Origin: Qipengyuania gaetbuli
GTDB lineage: Bacteria > Pseudomonadota > Alphaproteobacteria > Sphingomonadales > Sphingomonadaceae
Direction: 5' to 3'
Assembly: GCF_020171365.1 (NCBI RefSeq)
Contig: NZ_JAIUZO010000001.1
Span: 1 to 64,000, forward strand
Length of the DNA stretch: 64,000 nt
How positions within the stretch are numbered: position 1 is the stretch's first letter; every line of letters starts with the position of its first letter. The translations under genes and the position numbers were made by a program. This document shows, in pieces, positions 8,412 to 17,525 of this stretch. The notes under the pieces were generated by a model that saw only the letters and a program-made list of their open reading frames with translations, made no database searches and was not told the origin of the DNA.

Positions 8412-9596
8412 TCAGACCTCTGTACTTGCTGACGGACTAACATCTGTGTCCGGACTTGTCTTCCGCCGAGCGTGAAGTCGCTTTCTCAAGTTGAGGAAAG
8501 GCACCTCCAGCCAGTGATACGAGGCCGAGGAGACCGCGAAGCTCAACGCGAAATTCAGGACGATAAGCGCCGGTCGCGGCAAGTCGTCGCCGAGCGGACC
8601 AGTCAGGTAGAGAACGAGGAAATGCCACAGGTAGAGCGAGTAGCTCAGCTTCCCGATGTAAACCGGCAAGCGCATGTTCAACAAGCGCTGGACCCAGCCC
8701 AGCCGTGCCGAGAACAGCACGCTGACAAGCGCCGCGGCGATTGCGACTCCGACCAGCGAGTAGCGCCATGTCTCGCGGAAGAACGGCTCCCGGTAGAGAA
8801 GGCAGAACAGGACGATAGCTCCCGCAGCAACCAAAGTGACAGGGTTCGCAAGCCTTGCGAGGAAGCTCCTGCCCCATTCGGTTGCGCAGAGCGCCGCGAC
8901 GCCAACTCCGTAGGCGATCGAATCCATGCGAAACTCGCTACGATAGTAGAAATGGTAACTGCCGATCAGTTCGGGGTGTCGGATCGCCATTCCAAGCCTG
9001 AGAGCCAGCGCTCCCACGATCACGCCGAGTACGATGAAGCCGAGACGTCTGGGGGCACCCTTCGCGAGCAGGAAGACGGTGGGAAAGAGGAGATAGAAGT
9101 GCTCCTCGACGCTCAGCGACCAGAAGATTACGAGCGGCATGACCTGCTGCGAAGGGTCGATGAAGCTCGCGAAATAGTAGTTGGAGAAGTAGAACAGGGC
9201 CGATGCCGGTTGCCACCAGTCGACCGTCTTTCCCTGTGCGAGATAGAGGGCGACGACAGTTGCAGTGAAGACCAGCGCGACGGGATAAAGCCGGAAGAAG
9301 CGCCTGAGGTAGAAGTTCGTCATACCGATCGAAGACGTAGCTTCCTGCTCGACAAAGAACTGCCGCGCGATCAGGAAGCCGCTGATCACGAAGAAGACAT
9401 AGACCCCGAACCCGCCCGGGAAAATGTTGGTGACGAAATGCGACAGCATCACAATGAGGACGCTGATTGCGCGCAGACCATCGAGGCTGGGTATGTAGCG
9501 CGCCGTATTGCCGATATCTGCCCGCAATTCGGGGGCCGGGCTGGTCAGCCAGCTGCGAAGCCTGGCAAGTTTCGAGGGAGCGGTCAGATCGGACAT
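8412..9596 (-). CDS. Acyltransferase family 3 membrane protein (OafA/YrhL-like)
   Basis: 394-residue integral membrane protein of the acyltransferase-3 family, which moves acetyl or succinyl groups onto envelope sugars or small molecules. The opening IPSLDGLRAISVLIVMLSHF (about residues 34-53) includes the conserved His of the family. The segment GVYVFFVISGFLIARQF follows, then about ten hydrophobic helices. A cytoplasmic tail of about 25 residues is rich in Arg/Lys and Ser/Thr. There is no C-terminal SGNH domain, so it is the short form. The acceptor is unknown. It lies 27 bases upstream of the Kef-type gene on the same strand and may share its transcript. Confidence 0.85.
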   Translation of the reverse strand: MSDLTAPSKLARLRSWLTSPAPELRADIGNTARYIPSLDGLRAISVLIVMLSHFVTNIFPGGFGVYVFFVISGFLIARQFFVEQEATSSIGMTNFYLRRFFRLYPVALVFTATVVALYLAQGKTVDWWQPASALFYFSNYYFASFIDPSQQVMPLVIFWSLSVEEHFYLLFPTVFLLAKGAPRRLGFIVLGVIVGALALRLGMAIRHPELIGSYHFYYRSEFRMDSIAYGVGVAALCATEWGRSFLARLANPVTLVAAGAIVLFCLLYREPFFRETWRYSLVGVAIAAALVSVLFSARLGWVQRLLNMRLPVYIGKLSYSLYLWHFLVLYLTGPLGDDLPRPALIVLNFALSFAVSSASYHWLEVPFLNLRKRLHARRKTSPDTDVSPSASTEV

Positions 9597-9693
9597 AGTG
9601 AGGAAGCGCTGGGACCCGTTTTACGTCAGGAAACAAGCCCCTTAGCCCAGCCCCGCATAGGGGCAAAGCCGGGGCCAGCATCCTTCACAGTCC

Positions 9694-11106
9694 TCAGATG
9701 TGCAGCGCCCTGCCGTAGCTAGCAAGCACGCTCTCGTGCATGCTTTCGCTGATGGTGGGGTGCGGGAAGACGGTGTTCATCAGTTCCGCCTCGGTCGTTT
9801 CCAGCGTCTTGCCCACGACGAAGCCCTGGATCATCTCGGTCACTTCCGCGCCGACCATGTGTGCACCAAGCAGTTCGCCGGTCTTCGCATCGAACACGGT
9901 CTTCACGAAACCCTCCGCCTCGCCCAGCGCGATGGCCTTGCCGTTGCCGATGAACGGGAAAGTGCCTGCCTTTACCGTATAGCCCGCTTCCTTGGCTTTT
10001 TCCTCGGTCAGGCCGACGCTGGCGATCTGCGGGTGGCAATAGGTGCAGCCCGGGATGTTGCCGCGGTCGAGCGGGTGCGGATGGACATCCTTGTTGCCGA
10101 GTTCCTTGGCGATCGCCTCTGCAGTGGTGACGCCTTCATGGCTCGCCTTGTGCGCCAGCCACGGACCGGGCGTGCAGTCGCCGATGGCCCACAGGCCCTT
10201 CGACTTGGTGCGGCCATAGTCGTCGATCTGGATGAAGCCGCGGTCCATTTCGACCAGCTTTTCGAAGCCCACGTTCTCGGTATTCGGCACGATGCCGATC
10301 GCAACGATGCAGTGGCTGAACTCGGTCTCGGACACCTTGCCGTCTTTCGCCTTGATCTTGGCCTTCACGCCCTTGTCCGACACATCGAGCGCCTCGACAC
10401 CCGCGCCGGTCATGATCGTCATGCCCTGCTTGGTGAGGCTCTTTTCGAGGAAGACGGAGACGTCCTTGTCTTCTACCGGCACGATGCGGTCGAGCATTTC
10501 GACCACGGTCACATCGACCCCCATGTCGTTATAGAAGCTGGCGAACTCGATGCCGATCGCGCCCGATCCGATCACGAGCAGCTTCTTGGGCATTTCGGCC
10601 GGCGTCATGGCGTGGCGATAGGTCCACACGCGCTTGCCGTCGGCAGGGGCGAAAGGCAGGTCGCGGGCACGCGCGCCGGTGGCGACGATGATGTGCTTGG
10701 CGGTGAGCTTCTCCTCGCCCTTCTCGCCCTTCACGGTGAGGCTGGTCGGGCCGGTCAGCGTGCCAGTGCCCATGTGCACCGTGATCTTGTTCTTCTTCAT
10801 CAGGTGCGTGACGCCCTGGTTCAGCTGCTTGGCGACGCCGCGGCTGCGCTTCACGACCGCGTCGAGGTCCGCCTCGATCTTGCCCGCGACCTTGAGGCCG
10901 TAGGATGCGGCGTGTTCCATGTAGTGCTTGATCTCGGCCGAACGCAGCAGCGCCTTGGTCGGGATGCAACCCCAGTTGAGGCAGATACCGCCGAGCAGTT
11001 CGCGCTCGACGATGGCGGTCTTCAGGCCCAGCTGCGCACAGCGGATCGCCGCGACATAGCCGCCGGGTCCGGAGCCGAGAACGATGACGTCGTAGTTGGT
11101 AGCCAT
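9694..11106 (-). CDS. lpdA: Dihydrolipoyl dehydrogenase (E3)
   Basis: 470-residue flavoprotein that reoxidises dihydrolipoamide of 2-oxoacid dehydrogenase complexes using NAD+. It has an FAD-binding GSGPGGYVAA at residues 11-20 and the redox disulfide Cys42/Cys47 in GGICLNWGCIPTK. The NAD-binding Rossmann segment is LLVIGSGAIGIEFASF. The C-terminal His-Glu pair sits in FPHPTISESMHE. It is the last gene of a minus-strand cluster headed by the E2 gene of pyruvate dehydrogenase, with a small membrane protein and a thioesterase between them. The linkage to E2 makes PDH the likely main partner. The 167 bases upstream hold no gene. A short direct repeat GGAACAC is the only thing I see there. Confidence 0.96.
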   Translation of the reverse strand: MATNYDVIVLGSGPGGYVAAIRCAQLGLKTAIVERELLGGICLNWGCIPTKALLRSAEIKHYMEHAASYGLKVAGKIEADLDAVVKRSRGVAKQLNQGVTHLMKKNKITVHMGTGTLTGPTSLTVKGEKGEEKLTAKHIIVATGARARDLPFAPADGKRVWTYRHAMTPAEMPKKLLVIGSGAIGIEFASFYNDMGVDVTVVEMLDRIVPVEDKDVSVFLEKSLTKQGMTIMTGAGVEALDVSDKGVKAKIKAKDGKVSETEFSHCIVAIGIVPNTENVGFEKLVEMDRGFIQIDDYGRTKSKGLWAIGDCTPGPWLAHKASHEGVTTAEAIAKELGNKDVHPHPLDRGNIPGCTYCHPQIASVGLTEEKAKEAGYTVKAGTFPFIGNGKAIALGEAEGFVKTVFDAKTGELLGAHMVGAEVTEMIQGFVVGKTLETTEAELMNTVFPHPTISESMHESVLASYGRALHI

Positions 11107-11273
11107 TTGGATTTAGCCTTCGGTTGGTCCGACAGGATGGAACACTTGGAACACGGTCCTGGCACTAAAAAGCCGCCCGGACGCGCGAGGGGAAACGGAA
11201 TAGGTATTCGGGTGAAAATAGGGCGCGGTCATGCTGCCATTCATGCCACGCGGCGCGGTATGTAGGACAGCGC

Positions 11274-11654
11274 TCATGCCCACTGCCCCGACACCGCGCG
11301 GGGGCGATTGTTCTCGTCGAGCAGGACGAACTTGAACGTGCCCTGCGCCACCTTGGTTTCGGCCTCGCCATTGCGTTCGCGCGCGATGGCTTCGGCACTG
11401 ATGGTGAGCGAGGTGTTTCCGGTCGCTGCGATCTCGCAATAGACCGAGAGTTCGTCCCCCAACTGCATCGCGCCGGGGAAGGCGAAATCCGTGGCCGAGA
11501 CGACCACCGCCTTGCCCTTCCCCTCGCGGCTGGCGAGCGAACCTGCGCCAAGCGCCATCTGGCTCATCAGCCAGCCGCCGAACACCCCGCCATAGGGGTT
11601 GAGGTCGGTCGGCATCGCCGTGACGCGGATGAGAGGGGAGCGATCAGACGTCAT
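11274..11654 (-). CDS. Acyl-CoA thioesterase, YciA-like hotdog protein
   Basis: 126-residue single-hotdog protein. The segment DLNPYGGVFGGWLMSQMA (about residues 17-34) corresponds to the N/D-xx-GxxFGG(W/K)(L/I)M motif of YciA/BACH acyl-CoA thioesterases, with the catalytic Asp/Asn region near the glycine cluster. The beta strands around SATDFAFPGAMQLGDELSVY also fit. The product hydrolyses short or medium acyl-CoA to free acid and CoA. It follows a small membrane-protein gene by 1 base and sits between PDH E2 and E3 genes, so it could regulate acyl-CoA levels around the PDH step. That link is inference. Confidence 0.85.
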   Translation of the reverse strand: MTSDRSPLIRVTAMPTDLNPYGGVFGGWLMSQMALGAGSLASREGKGKAVVVSATDFAFPGAMQLGDELSVYCEIAATGNTSLTISAEAIARERNGEAETKVAQGTFKFVLLDENNRPRAVSGQWA

Positions 11655-11655
11655 T

Positions 11656-11916
11656 TCAGGCGAGAGTCCCTGTCTTCTTCAGTACGAGAGCGATGACCGG
11701 AACAGCCGGAATGGAAACGAACATCGAAAAGATGAGCGGCCAGCCGAACCGTTCACCCCAGTTCGATCCCCACATCAGACCGAGAAGGAGCAGCACGCCC
11801 CATAAAACTAGGAATGCGGCACCCGTCTGCAACCAGTTCGCGCCTACCAGCAGCTTGGCAAGTGCCATTGGGACCACCAGCGTCAGGGCGATGAAGTAGA
11901 GGGTGTTGCCGCTCAC
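11656..11916 (-). CDS. Small two- to three-helix membrane protein, unknown function
   Basis: 86-residue hydrophobic protein starting with GTG. Segments TLYFIALTLVVPMALAKLLV, AAFLVLWGVLLLLGLMWGS and WPLIFSMFVSIPAVPVIALV look like three transmembrane helices joined by short loops. The start is 13 bases downstream of the PDH E2 stop, and the stop is 1 base before the thioesterase start. It is therefore embedded in the pdhC-lpdA operon. I do not recognise a family. Position suggests it rides along with the operon rather than acting in the dehydrogenase complex. Confidence 0.7.
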   Translation of the reverse strand: MSGNTLYFIALTLVVPMALAKLLVGANWLQTGAAFLVLWGVLLLLGLMWGSNWGERFGWPLIFSMFVSIPAVPVIALVLKKTGTLA

Positions 11917-11929
11917 TCCCCGTTGAGCC

Positions 11930-13204
11930 TCAGACCACCAGACCCATCGGGTTCTCGCACAGCTGCTTGAAGGCCTCCATCAGCTGTGCGCCGTCGGCGC
12001 CGTCGATGGCGCGGTGATCGAAGCTGCCGGTTGCGCTCATCACGGTGGCGACGCCCAGTGCGCCGTCAATCACCCAGGGGCGCTGCTCGCCCGCACCGAC
12101 CGCGAGGATCATCGCCTGCGGCGGATTGATCACCGCGTCGAACTGCTTGGTGCCGAACATGCCGAGGTTGGAGAGCGAGGCAGTGCCGCCCTGGAATTCA
12201 TGCGGCTGCAGCTTGCCGTCCTTGGCCTTGCCCGCCAGTTCCTTCATCTCTGTGCTGATCTGCGCAAGGCCCTTGCGGCCCGCATCGCGGATGATCGGCG
12301 TGATCAGGCCCGAAGGCGCTGCCACGGCGACCGAGATATCCTCGCGCGTGTACTGGAACAGCTCGTCGCCCTGGAAGCTGACATTGCACTTGGGCACGCG
12401 CTGCATCGCACGGGCGAGCGCCTTGATAAGCAGGTCGTTGACCGACAGCTTCACGCCGTCCGCCTCCAGGCTCTTGTTGAGTTCGCCGCGCAGCTTGAGC
12501 AGCGCATCGAGGCGCACGTCCACGGTGAGGTAGATGTGCGGAATGGTCTGCTTCGCCTCGGTCAGGCGGCGCGCGATGACCTTGCGGACATTGTTGAGCT
12601 TCTGCGCTTCGTAAGGCGCATCGAGATCGCCGCCGAGCGTCGCAGGCTTTGCCGGAGCAGGCGCGGGAGCCGCCGCATCGGCCTTGGCCGGAGCTGCGCC
12701 GGGGCTCGCTCCCTCGACGTCCGCCTTGACGATACGGCCATTGGGGCCGCTGCCCTTCACGCCTGTAAGGTCGACGCCCTTTTGTTCGGCAATGCGCTTG
12801 GCGAGCGGCGAGGCAAGGATGCGATCGCCAGCGGCTTTGGGTGCAGCCGCGGCAGGTGCCGGAGCGGGTGCGGGCGCAGCAGCAGGAGCTTCTGCTGCCT
12901 TGGGCTCTTCCTTGGGGGAATCGCCAGCCGGGGCTGCGGATGCTGCAGCATCGACATCCTCGCCCTCTTCGGCGAGCATGGCGATGACCGTGCCGACCTT
13001 CACGCCTTCAGTGCCTTCATCGACCATGATCGAGGCGATCGTGCCTTCGTCCACGGCTTCGAATTCCATCGTCGCCTTGTCGGTCTCGATCTCGGCCATG
13101 ATGTCGCCGGCTTCGACCTTGTCGCCCGGCTTCACCAGCCATTTGGCGAGCGTGCCTTCTTCCATGGTGGGCGAAAGGGCGGGCATCTTGATCGGCGTGG
13201 GCAT
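11930..13204 (-). CDS. pdhC: Pyruvate dehydrogenase E2, dihydrolipoamide acetyltransferase
   Basis: 424-residue E2. It has one N-terminal lipoyl domain with the modified lysine Lys43 in [13 protein letters not shown]. An Ala/Pro-rich flexible linker (~85-125) follows. The peripheral subunit-binding domain starts at [19 protein letters not shown]. The C-terminal catalytic domain ends with the HxxxD motif [12 protein letters not shown]. It transfers the acetyl group from E1 to CoA in the PDH core. The start ATG at 13204 faces a divergent UspA-like gene across 130 bases. Unlike many alphaproteobacteria, no E1 alpha/beta genes lie upstream here, so pdhA and pdhB must be elsewhere. Confidence 0.95.
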   Translation of the reverse strand: MPTPIKMPALSPTMEEGTLAKWLVKPGDKVEAGDIMAEIETDKATMEFEAVDEGTIASIMVDEGTEGVKVGTVIAMLAEEGEDVDAAASAAPAGDSPKEEPKAAEAPAAAPAPAPAPAAAAPKAAGDRILASPLAKRIAEQKGVDLTGVKGSGPNGRIVKADVEGASPGAAPAKADAAAPAPAPAKPATLGGDLDAPYEAQKLNNVRKVIARRLTEAKQTIPHIYLTVDVRLDALLKLRGELNKSLEADGVKLSVNDLLIKALARAMQRVPKCNVSFQGDELFQYTREDISVAVAAPSGLITPIIRDAGRKGLAQISTEMKELAGKAKDGKLQPHEFQGGTASLSNLGMFGTKQFDAVINPPQAMILAVGAGEQRPWVIDGALGVATVMSATGSFDHRAIDGADGAQLMEAFKQLCENPMGLVV

Positions 13205-13334
13205 GTGCTGACGTTACGTCCTCGCTGGAAATACTGTTGCTGCGACCTCTGGCCAAATCGCAGCCGCATCGCAAGGTCCTTGCGCAGAATACGAATTAGC
13301 GGATAACCCACGCGTGCGAGAGGGGAGCCGGGGC

Positions 13335-13787
13335 ATGCGCGTTTATCTGGTGGTGATGGACGAGACGGAGGAAGCACAGCGGGCGCTGCGCTTTGCCTCG
13401 CTGCGGGCGCAGCAGACGGGCGGTTCGGTGCATATCCTCGCCCTCGTGCCGCAGCAGACCTTTAACGCTTTCGGAGGCGTGCAGGCGACGATCGAGCAGG
13501 AAGCGCGCGAACGTGCCGAGGTCATGGCCAACAATGCCGCCGGCAACATCTTCGCGGAAATGGGCAAGATGCCGGTCATCGCCGTGCGGCCCGGTGCGCC
13601 TGCCGATGTTATCAACAAGTACCTCGAAGAACACGGCGAAGTTGCCGCACTCGTCCTCGGCACGGCCAAGGCCGGCGGCAAGGATCCGCTGGTACAGCAT
13701 TTCTCCGCCCGGGCGAGCGAACTGCCCTGCCCGCTCTATATCGTGCCCGGATCGCTGACGCGCGAACAGATCGACGCGCTGGGTTAG
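13335..13787 (+). CDS. Universal stress protein (UspA-like)
   Basis: 150-residue cytoplasmic Rossmann-like protein. It begins MRVYLVVMDETEEAQRALRF, as UspA domains do, and has a later LVLGTAKAGG strand-loop. The usual ATP-binding GxxGxxxxxxGS(V/T) pattern is not clear; only GTAKAGGKDPLVQHFSARAS can be aligned. ATP binding is therefore uncertain. I chose ATG at 13335 because AGGGGAG lies 7 bases upstream; a longer GTG start at 13314 has no ribosome site. It is transcribed away from pdhC. Its stop overlaps the stop of the convergent rnr gene by 4 bases (TTAG). Confidence 0.75.
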   Translation: MRVYLVVMDETEEAQRALRFASLRAQQTGGSVHILALVPQQTFNAFGGVQATIEQEARERAEVMANNAAGNIFAEMGKMPVIAVRPGAPADVINKYLEEHGEVAALVLGTAKAGGKDPLVQHFSARASELPCPLYIVPGSLTREQIDALG

Positions 13788-16093
13788 CGCTTCTTGCCGC
13801 GCCCCTGGTGGCGGATGTTATTGGGCCGCCCGCGCTGGCCCTGCGAATGCTTCTGGCGCGGGGCACCCTGCCCCTTCACGAACGGCTTCTTCTTGGGCGC
13901 AGGACGTTCGCCGCGCCGTTCGATCGGCGCACCGTCGCTGTCGGGCACTTCGAACTTGAGCGCGCCGGTCAGCGCGTTAGCCTCCGCCAGCTTGAGCTTC
14001 AGCCTGTCGCCCACGGCATAGGTCGTGCCCGAGCTTTCGCCGGTCAGCTTCTGCGCGGCTTCGTCATAGCTGAAATATTCGCGGCCAAGCGTTGAAACGG
14101 GCACGAGCCCGTCGCCGCCCAGCTTTTCGATCGTGGCGAAGAAGCCGAAGCCCTGCACGCCGGTGATGCGGGTGTCGAATACCTCGCCCACGCGGCCTGA
14201 CAGCCATGCCGCAACATAGCGGTCGATGGTATCGCGCTCTGCCTCCATCGCACGGCGCTCGGTCTGGCTGATCGCATCGGTGATCTGGCTCAGCGCAGTC
14301 CGGTCGCGATCCGACAGGCCGGAGCTTTCCGGGATGTCGTGGTTCTCGGGGCGCGGCTGTTCCAGCTTGTAGGCATCGACCAGCGCGCGGTGGACCAGCA
14401 GGTCGGCATAGCGGCGGATGGGCGAGGTGAAATGCGCATAGCTGCCCAGCGCCAAGCCGAAGTGGCCCGCATTGGCCGGCCCGTAATAAGCCTGCGTCTG
14501 GCTGCGCAAGACGGCCTCCATGATAAGCGCCTTTTCGGCCGGATCGGCAATGTCCTTGAGCATGCGGTTGAACAGGCCGGGCGTGATCACCTGACCCAGC
14601 GCGAAACTCCGGCCCTGCGTGGCAAGGTAGTCCTTGAACGCGGTCAGCTTCTCGCGGCTCGGGGTTTCGTGGATGCGGTAGACGACAGGCGCCTTCTTCG
14701 CTTCCAGCGCCTTGGCCGCAGCCACGTTCGCGGCGATCATGAAGTCTTCCACCACGCGGTGCGCATCGAGCCGTTCGCGCACGGCGATTTCCTCGATCTG
14801 GCCGGCATCGTTGAGGCGCACCTGCCGCTCGGGCAGTTCGAGGTCGAGCGGGTCGCGTGCCACGCGTGCCCGGTGGAGCAATTTCCACGCGCCCCACAGG
14901 TTCTTCAGCACATCGTCGGCGCTGCCATCGTCGATCGCCTTCTGCGCGTCCTCGTAGGCGATGTTGCCCGAAATGCGGACGATGGCGCGGGTAAAGCGCC
15001 AATCGGTGACCTTGCCGTCCTTGTCGATGCGCATGTGGCAGGCCATCGCCGCGCGGTCCTCGCCCTCGACCAGCGAACAGACGTTGGCGCTGAGGATTTC
15101 GGGGAGCATCGGCACAACGCGGTCGGGGAAGTAGACCGAGTTGCCGCGCTTCCTCGCCTCGCGGTCGAGCGCGCCGCCGGGGCGGACATAGAAGCTGACA
15201 TCGGCAATAGCGACGATGGCGCGGTAGCCGCCCTTGTCGTCGGGTTCCGCCCAGATGGCGTCATCGTGGTCGCGCGCGTCTGCGGGGTCGATGGCGACGA
15301 TCGGCACGTCGCGAAGGTCCTCGCGCTGCTCCACGCTCAGCGGCAGGTCGGAGACGGCGTTCGCCTCTTCCAGCGCGCCATCGGGGAAGATGTGCGGGAT
15401 GCCGTGCTTGGCAATGGCGATGAGGCTGAAGCTCTTAGGCGCCAGCGGGTCTCCGATGACCTCGATCACCTTAACCTTGGCGCGAGGGCTCTTGCCCATG
15501 CGCTCGGCAAGGACGAGCTCGCCTTCCTTCGCTTCGCCAAGGTCGCCGATGGGCGCGCTTTCACGCACGCGCTTGTCGACCGGGGCGAGCCACGGCTTGC
15601 CGCCGCCGTCCATCTCGACCACGCCCATTAGCCCTTCGGTGCGGGCCGGGAGCTTCTTCATCGGATGGGCGATCCAGCCGCGCTCTGTCTCTTCCGTTCG
15701 CGCAAGGAAACGGTCGCCGCGCTTCAATGCGGCAAGCTTCTTGCTTTCCTTGACCACGAGGCGCGGCGGTTTCTGGCCGCCGTCGGTCTCCCAGTTCTCG
15801 GGCACGGCGACGGGCGCGCCGTCCTCGATCTCGACGACCTTGAGCACGGTGACCTTCGGCACACCGCCCATGCGGTGATAGGCGGTGCGCTTGCCGTCGA
15901 TCAGGCCTTCTTCGGCCATGTCCTTGAGACGCTTTTTCAGCGCGATCTTTTCCTGGCCCTTGAGGCCGAATGCCTTGGCGATTTCGCGCTTCCCCGCCGG
16001 TGTCGGCGAGCCCTGGATGAATTCGAGTATCTGAGTCTTGGAGGGCAGCCCCTGCGGGCGCCCTGTCCTGTTATGTTTTTTCATGCGCGCCAT
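13784..16093 (-). CDS. rnr: Ribonuclease R
   Basis: 769-residue 3'-5' exoribonuclease that degrades structured RNA. An N-terminal helix-turn-helix-like region comes first (residues ~15-75), then cold-shock folds. The RNB catalytic domain opens with VAIDPADARDHDDAIWAEP, which holds the metal-binding aspartates. An S1 domain (VGEVFDTRITGVQGFGFFA) follows. The gene ends with a strongly basic Lys/Arg/Gln tail, typical of RNase R. The start is taken as the first ATG; a second ATG lies three codons in (MKKHNRTG) and could be used. It follows the M28 peptidase gene by 12 bases on the same strand. Confidence 0.95.
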   Translation of the reverse strand: MARMKKHNRTGRPQGLPSKTQILEFIQGSPTPAGKREIAKAFGLKGQEKIALKKRLKDMAEEGLIDGKRTAYHRMGGVPKVTVLKVVEIEDGAPVAVPENWETDGGQKPPRLVVKESKKLAALKRGDRFLARTEETERGWIAHPMKKLPARTEGLMGVVEMDGGGKPWLAPVDKRVRESAPIGDLGEAKEGELVLAERMGKSPRAKVKVIEVIGDPLAPKSFSLIAIAKHGIPHIFPDGALEEANAVSDLPLSVEQREDLRDVPIVAIDPADARDHDDAIWAEPDDKGGYRAIVAIADVSFYVRPGGALDREARKRGNSVYFPDRVVPMLPEILSANVCSLVEGEDRAAMACHMRIDKDGKVTDWRFTRAIVRISGNIAYEDAQKAIDDGSADDVLKNLWGAWKLLHRARVARDPLDLELPERQVRLNDAGQIEEIAVRERLDAHRVVEDFMIAANVAAAKALEAKKAPVVYRIHETPSREKLTAFKDYLATQGRSFALGQVITPGLFNRMLKDIADPAEKALIMEAVLRSQTQAYYGPANAGHFGLALGSYAHFTSPIRRYADLLVHRALVDAYKLEQPRPENHDIPESSGLSDRDRTALSQITDAISQTERRAMEAERDTIDRYVAAWLSGRVGEVFDTRITGVQGFGFFATIEKLGGDGLVPVSTLGREYFSYDEAAQKLTGESSGTTYAVGDRLKLKLAEANALTGALKFEVPDSDGAPIERRGERPAPKKKPFVKGQGAPRQKHSQGQRGRPNNIRHQGRGKKR

Positions 16094-16105
16094 ATGGGGA
16101 CGCGC

Positions 16106-17488
16106 TTACTCGGTTTCACCCTCTGCCGCAGCAATTGGTGCGAATTGTCCGGCGGGCACGGCGCTGGCGAAGGGGCTGCAGGCTCCGCCGGAAGAGCAGG
16201 CGGCCACGCCGAAGATCCAGTCGTCGCCGCGCACCGGCTCGACATGGCTGAGCTTGCGGCCTTCCATGGACGTGCCTTCCCCGACAGGGGTTTCGAAAGA
16301 CATGATCGCAACCTGGTCCTCGCGCCATGCGGGCTCGTCTGTCCGGCGCTTGCCGACGAGGTAGTAGCTCGCGCCCTTTACGCCCTGCCATTCGATCAGC
16401 GTGTCGGTGCGGACCGCAGCATTGGCAGTCACGACCGGCGGCTTGGGGGTGCTCGCCAACTTGTCGAGCGCACGGATGTTGAACTGCGTCACCTTGGCGA
16501 GATAGGGAAAATCCATCTCGTCGGGCGTGTCGCCGTAGACCGTGCCATCCTCGGTGCGCAGGTCCTGGTGCTGGTGCTCGTAATCCTCGACCGCGACGGT
16601 GATGCGCACGGCGGGATAGCCCTTTTCGAGGAAGGGGATCTGGTCGCCGCCCCGCCCCATGCGGTCGGTCCGCCAGATCTGGCGCACGTCGAGGCCGCCT
16701 TCGGCCTTGTCGGCAAGGCCATCGAGCCAGCGGGAAAGGTTGCGGCTCGGCGTATCGTTCTCGCCGCCTTCACGCCGCTGGGCAGCGCGCAGCTCCTCGG
16801 TCAGGTCGGCACGCGGGCCTTCGGAGAACACGCGCACGTGCTCGTCGTCGCAATATCCGTCACTGCCGCAGGACCCGCCGACGATATCGTTGTTGAGCAC
16901 CGCCTTCACGTCCCAGCCTTGCTCTGCGGCATAATCCGCCATCAGGCGACCGCCGTAGAGGCCCTGTTCTTCGCCCGAGAGCAGCGCATAGACGATGGTG
17001 ACGGGATAGCTGCGCTGCGACAGCTGCCGCGCCGCCTCAAGGACGAGCACGGTACCCGACCCGTCGTCGTTCGCGCCCGGCGCATCGACCTTCCAGTCGA
17101 GCGGATCGGAACCGCGGCTGTCGATATGGCCCTGGACGATCACGACCTCGTTGGGCCGTTCGGTCCCGCGCTGGATGGCGACTGCATTGCGCAGGCGCGT
17201 GGGCTGCGGAATGCGGCGGCCCTCGACCACGGTTTCAGGCGCCACGACTTCGAGGCAATCGCCGCAGGCAGCGCCGATCCGGCGGAATTCGGCAAGGCCC
17301 CAATCCACGGCAGCGCCGATGCCGCGCTTGGGATTGTCCTGTTCGGACAAGGTGTGGCGCGTCCCGAAACCGACCAGCGTGTCGATATCGGCACGAAGGC
17401 GCGCTTCGGAGACATCGGCAGCAGGATCGGTGTCCTGTGCAGCAATCGGGGAGGCAACGAGTGCGGCGAGAAGGGCGAGCTTTTTCAT
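16106..17488 (-). CDS. Secreted M28-family zinc aminopeptidase
   Basis: 460 residues with a clear signal peptide (MKKLALLAALVASPIAAQ). The M28 di-zinc ligands can be followed: His/Asp in VIVQGHIDSRGS, Asp in APGANDDGSGT, Glu pair in LLSGEEQGLYGG, Asp in VLNNDIVGG, and a late His in DYEHQHQDLR. It should release N-terminal amino acids from peptides in the periplasm or outside the cell. A C-terminal domain of about 100 residues after the catalytic part looks fibronectin-III-like (VVTANAAVRTDTLIEWQGV). Spacing is 37 bases after proS and 12 before rnr, so it probably belongs to the same minus-strand transcript. Confidence 0.9.
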   Translation of the reverse strand: MKKLALLAALVASPIAAQDTDPAADVSEARLRADIDTLVGFGTRHTLSEQDNPKRGIGAAVDWGLAEFRRIGAACGDCLEVVAPETVVEGRRIPQPTRLRNAVAIQRGTERPNEVVIVQGHIDSRGSDPLDWKVDAPGANDDGSGTVLVLEAARQLSQRSYPVTIVYALLSGEEQGLYGGRLMADYAAEQGWDVKAVLNNDIVGGSCGSDGYCDDEHVRVFSEGPRADLTEELRAAQRREGGENDTPSRNLSRWLDGLADKAEGGLDVRQIWRTDRMGRGGDQIPFLEKGYPAVRITVAVEDYEHQHQDLRTEDGTVYGDTPDEMDFPYLAKVTQFNIRALDKLASTPKPPVVTANAAVRTDTLIEWQGVKGASYYLVGKRRTDEPAWREDQVAIMSFETPVGEGTSMEGRKLSHVEPVRGDDWIFGVAACSSGGACSPFASAVPAGQFAPIAAAEGETE

Positions 17489-17525
17489 GCCCGCCTGTCT
17501 TCCGCAGAAGCGCGCTCAGATCAAG

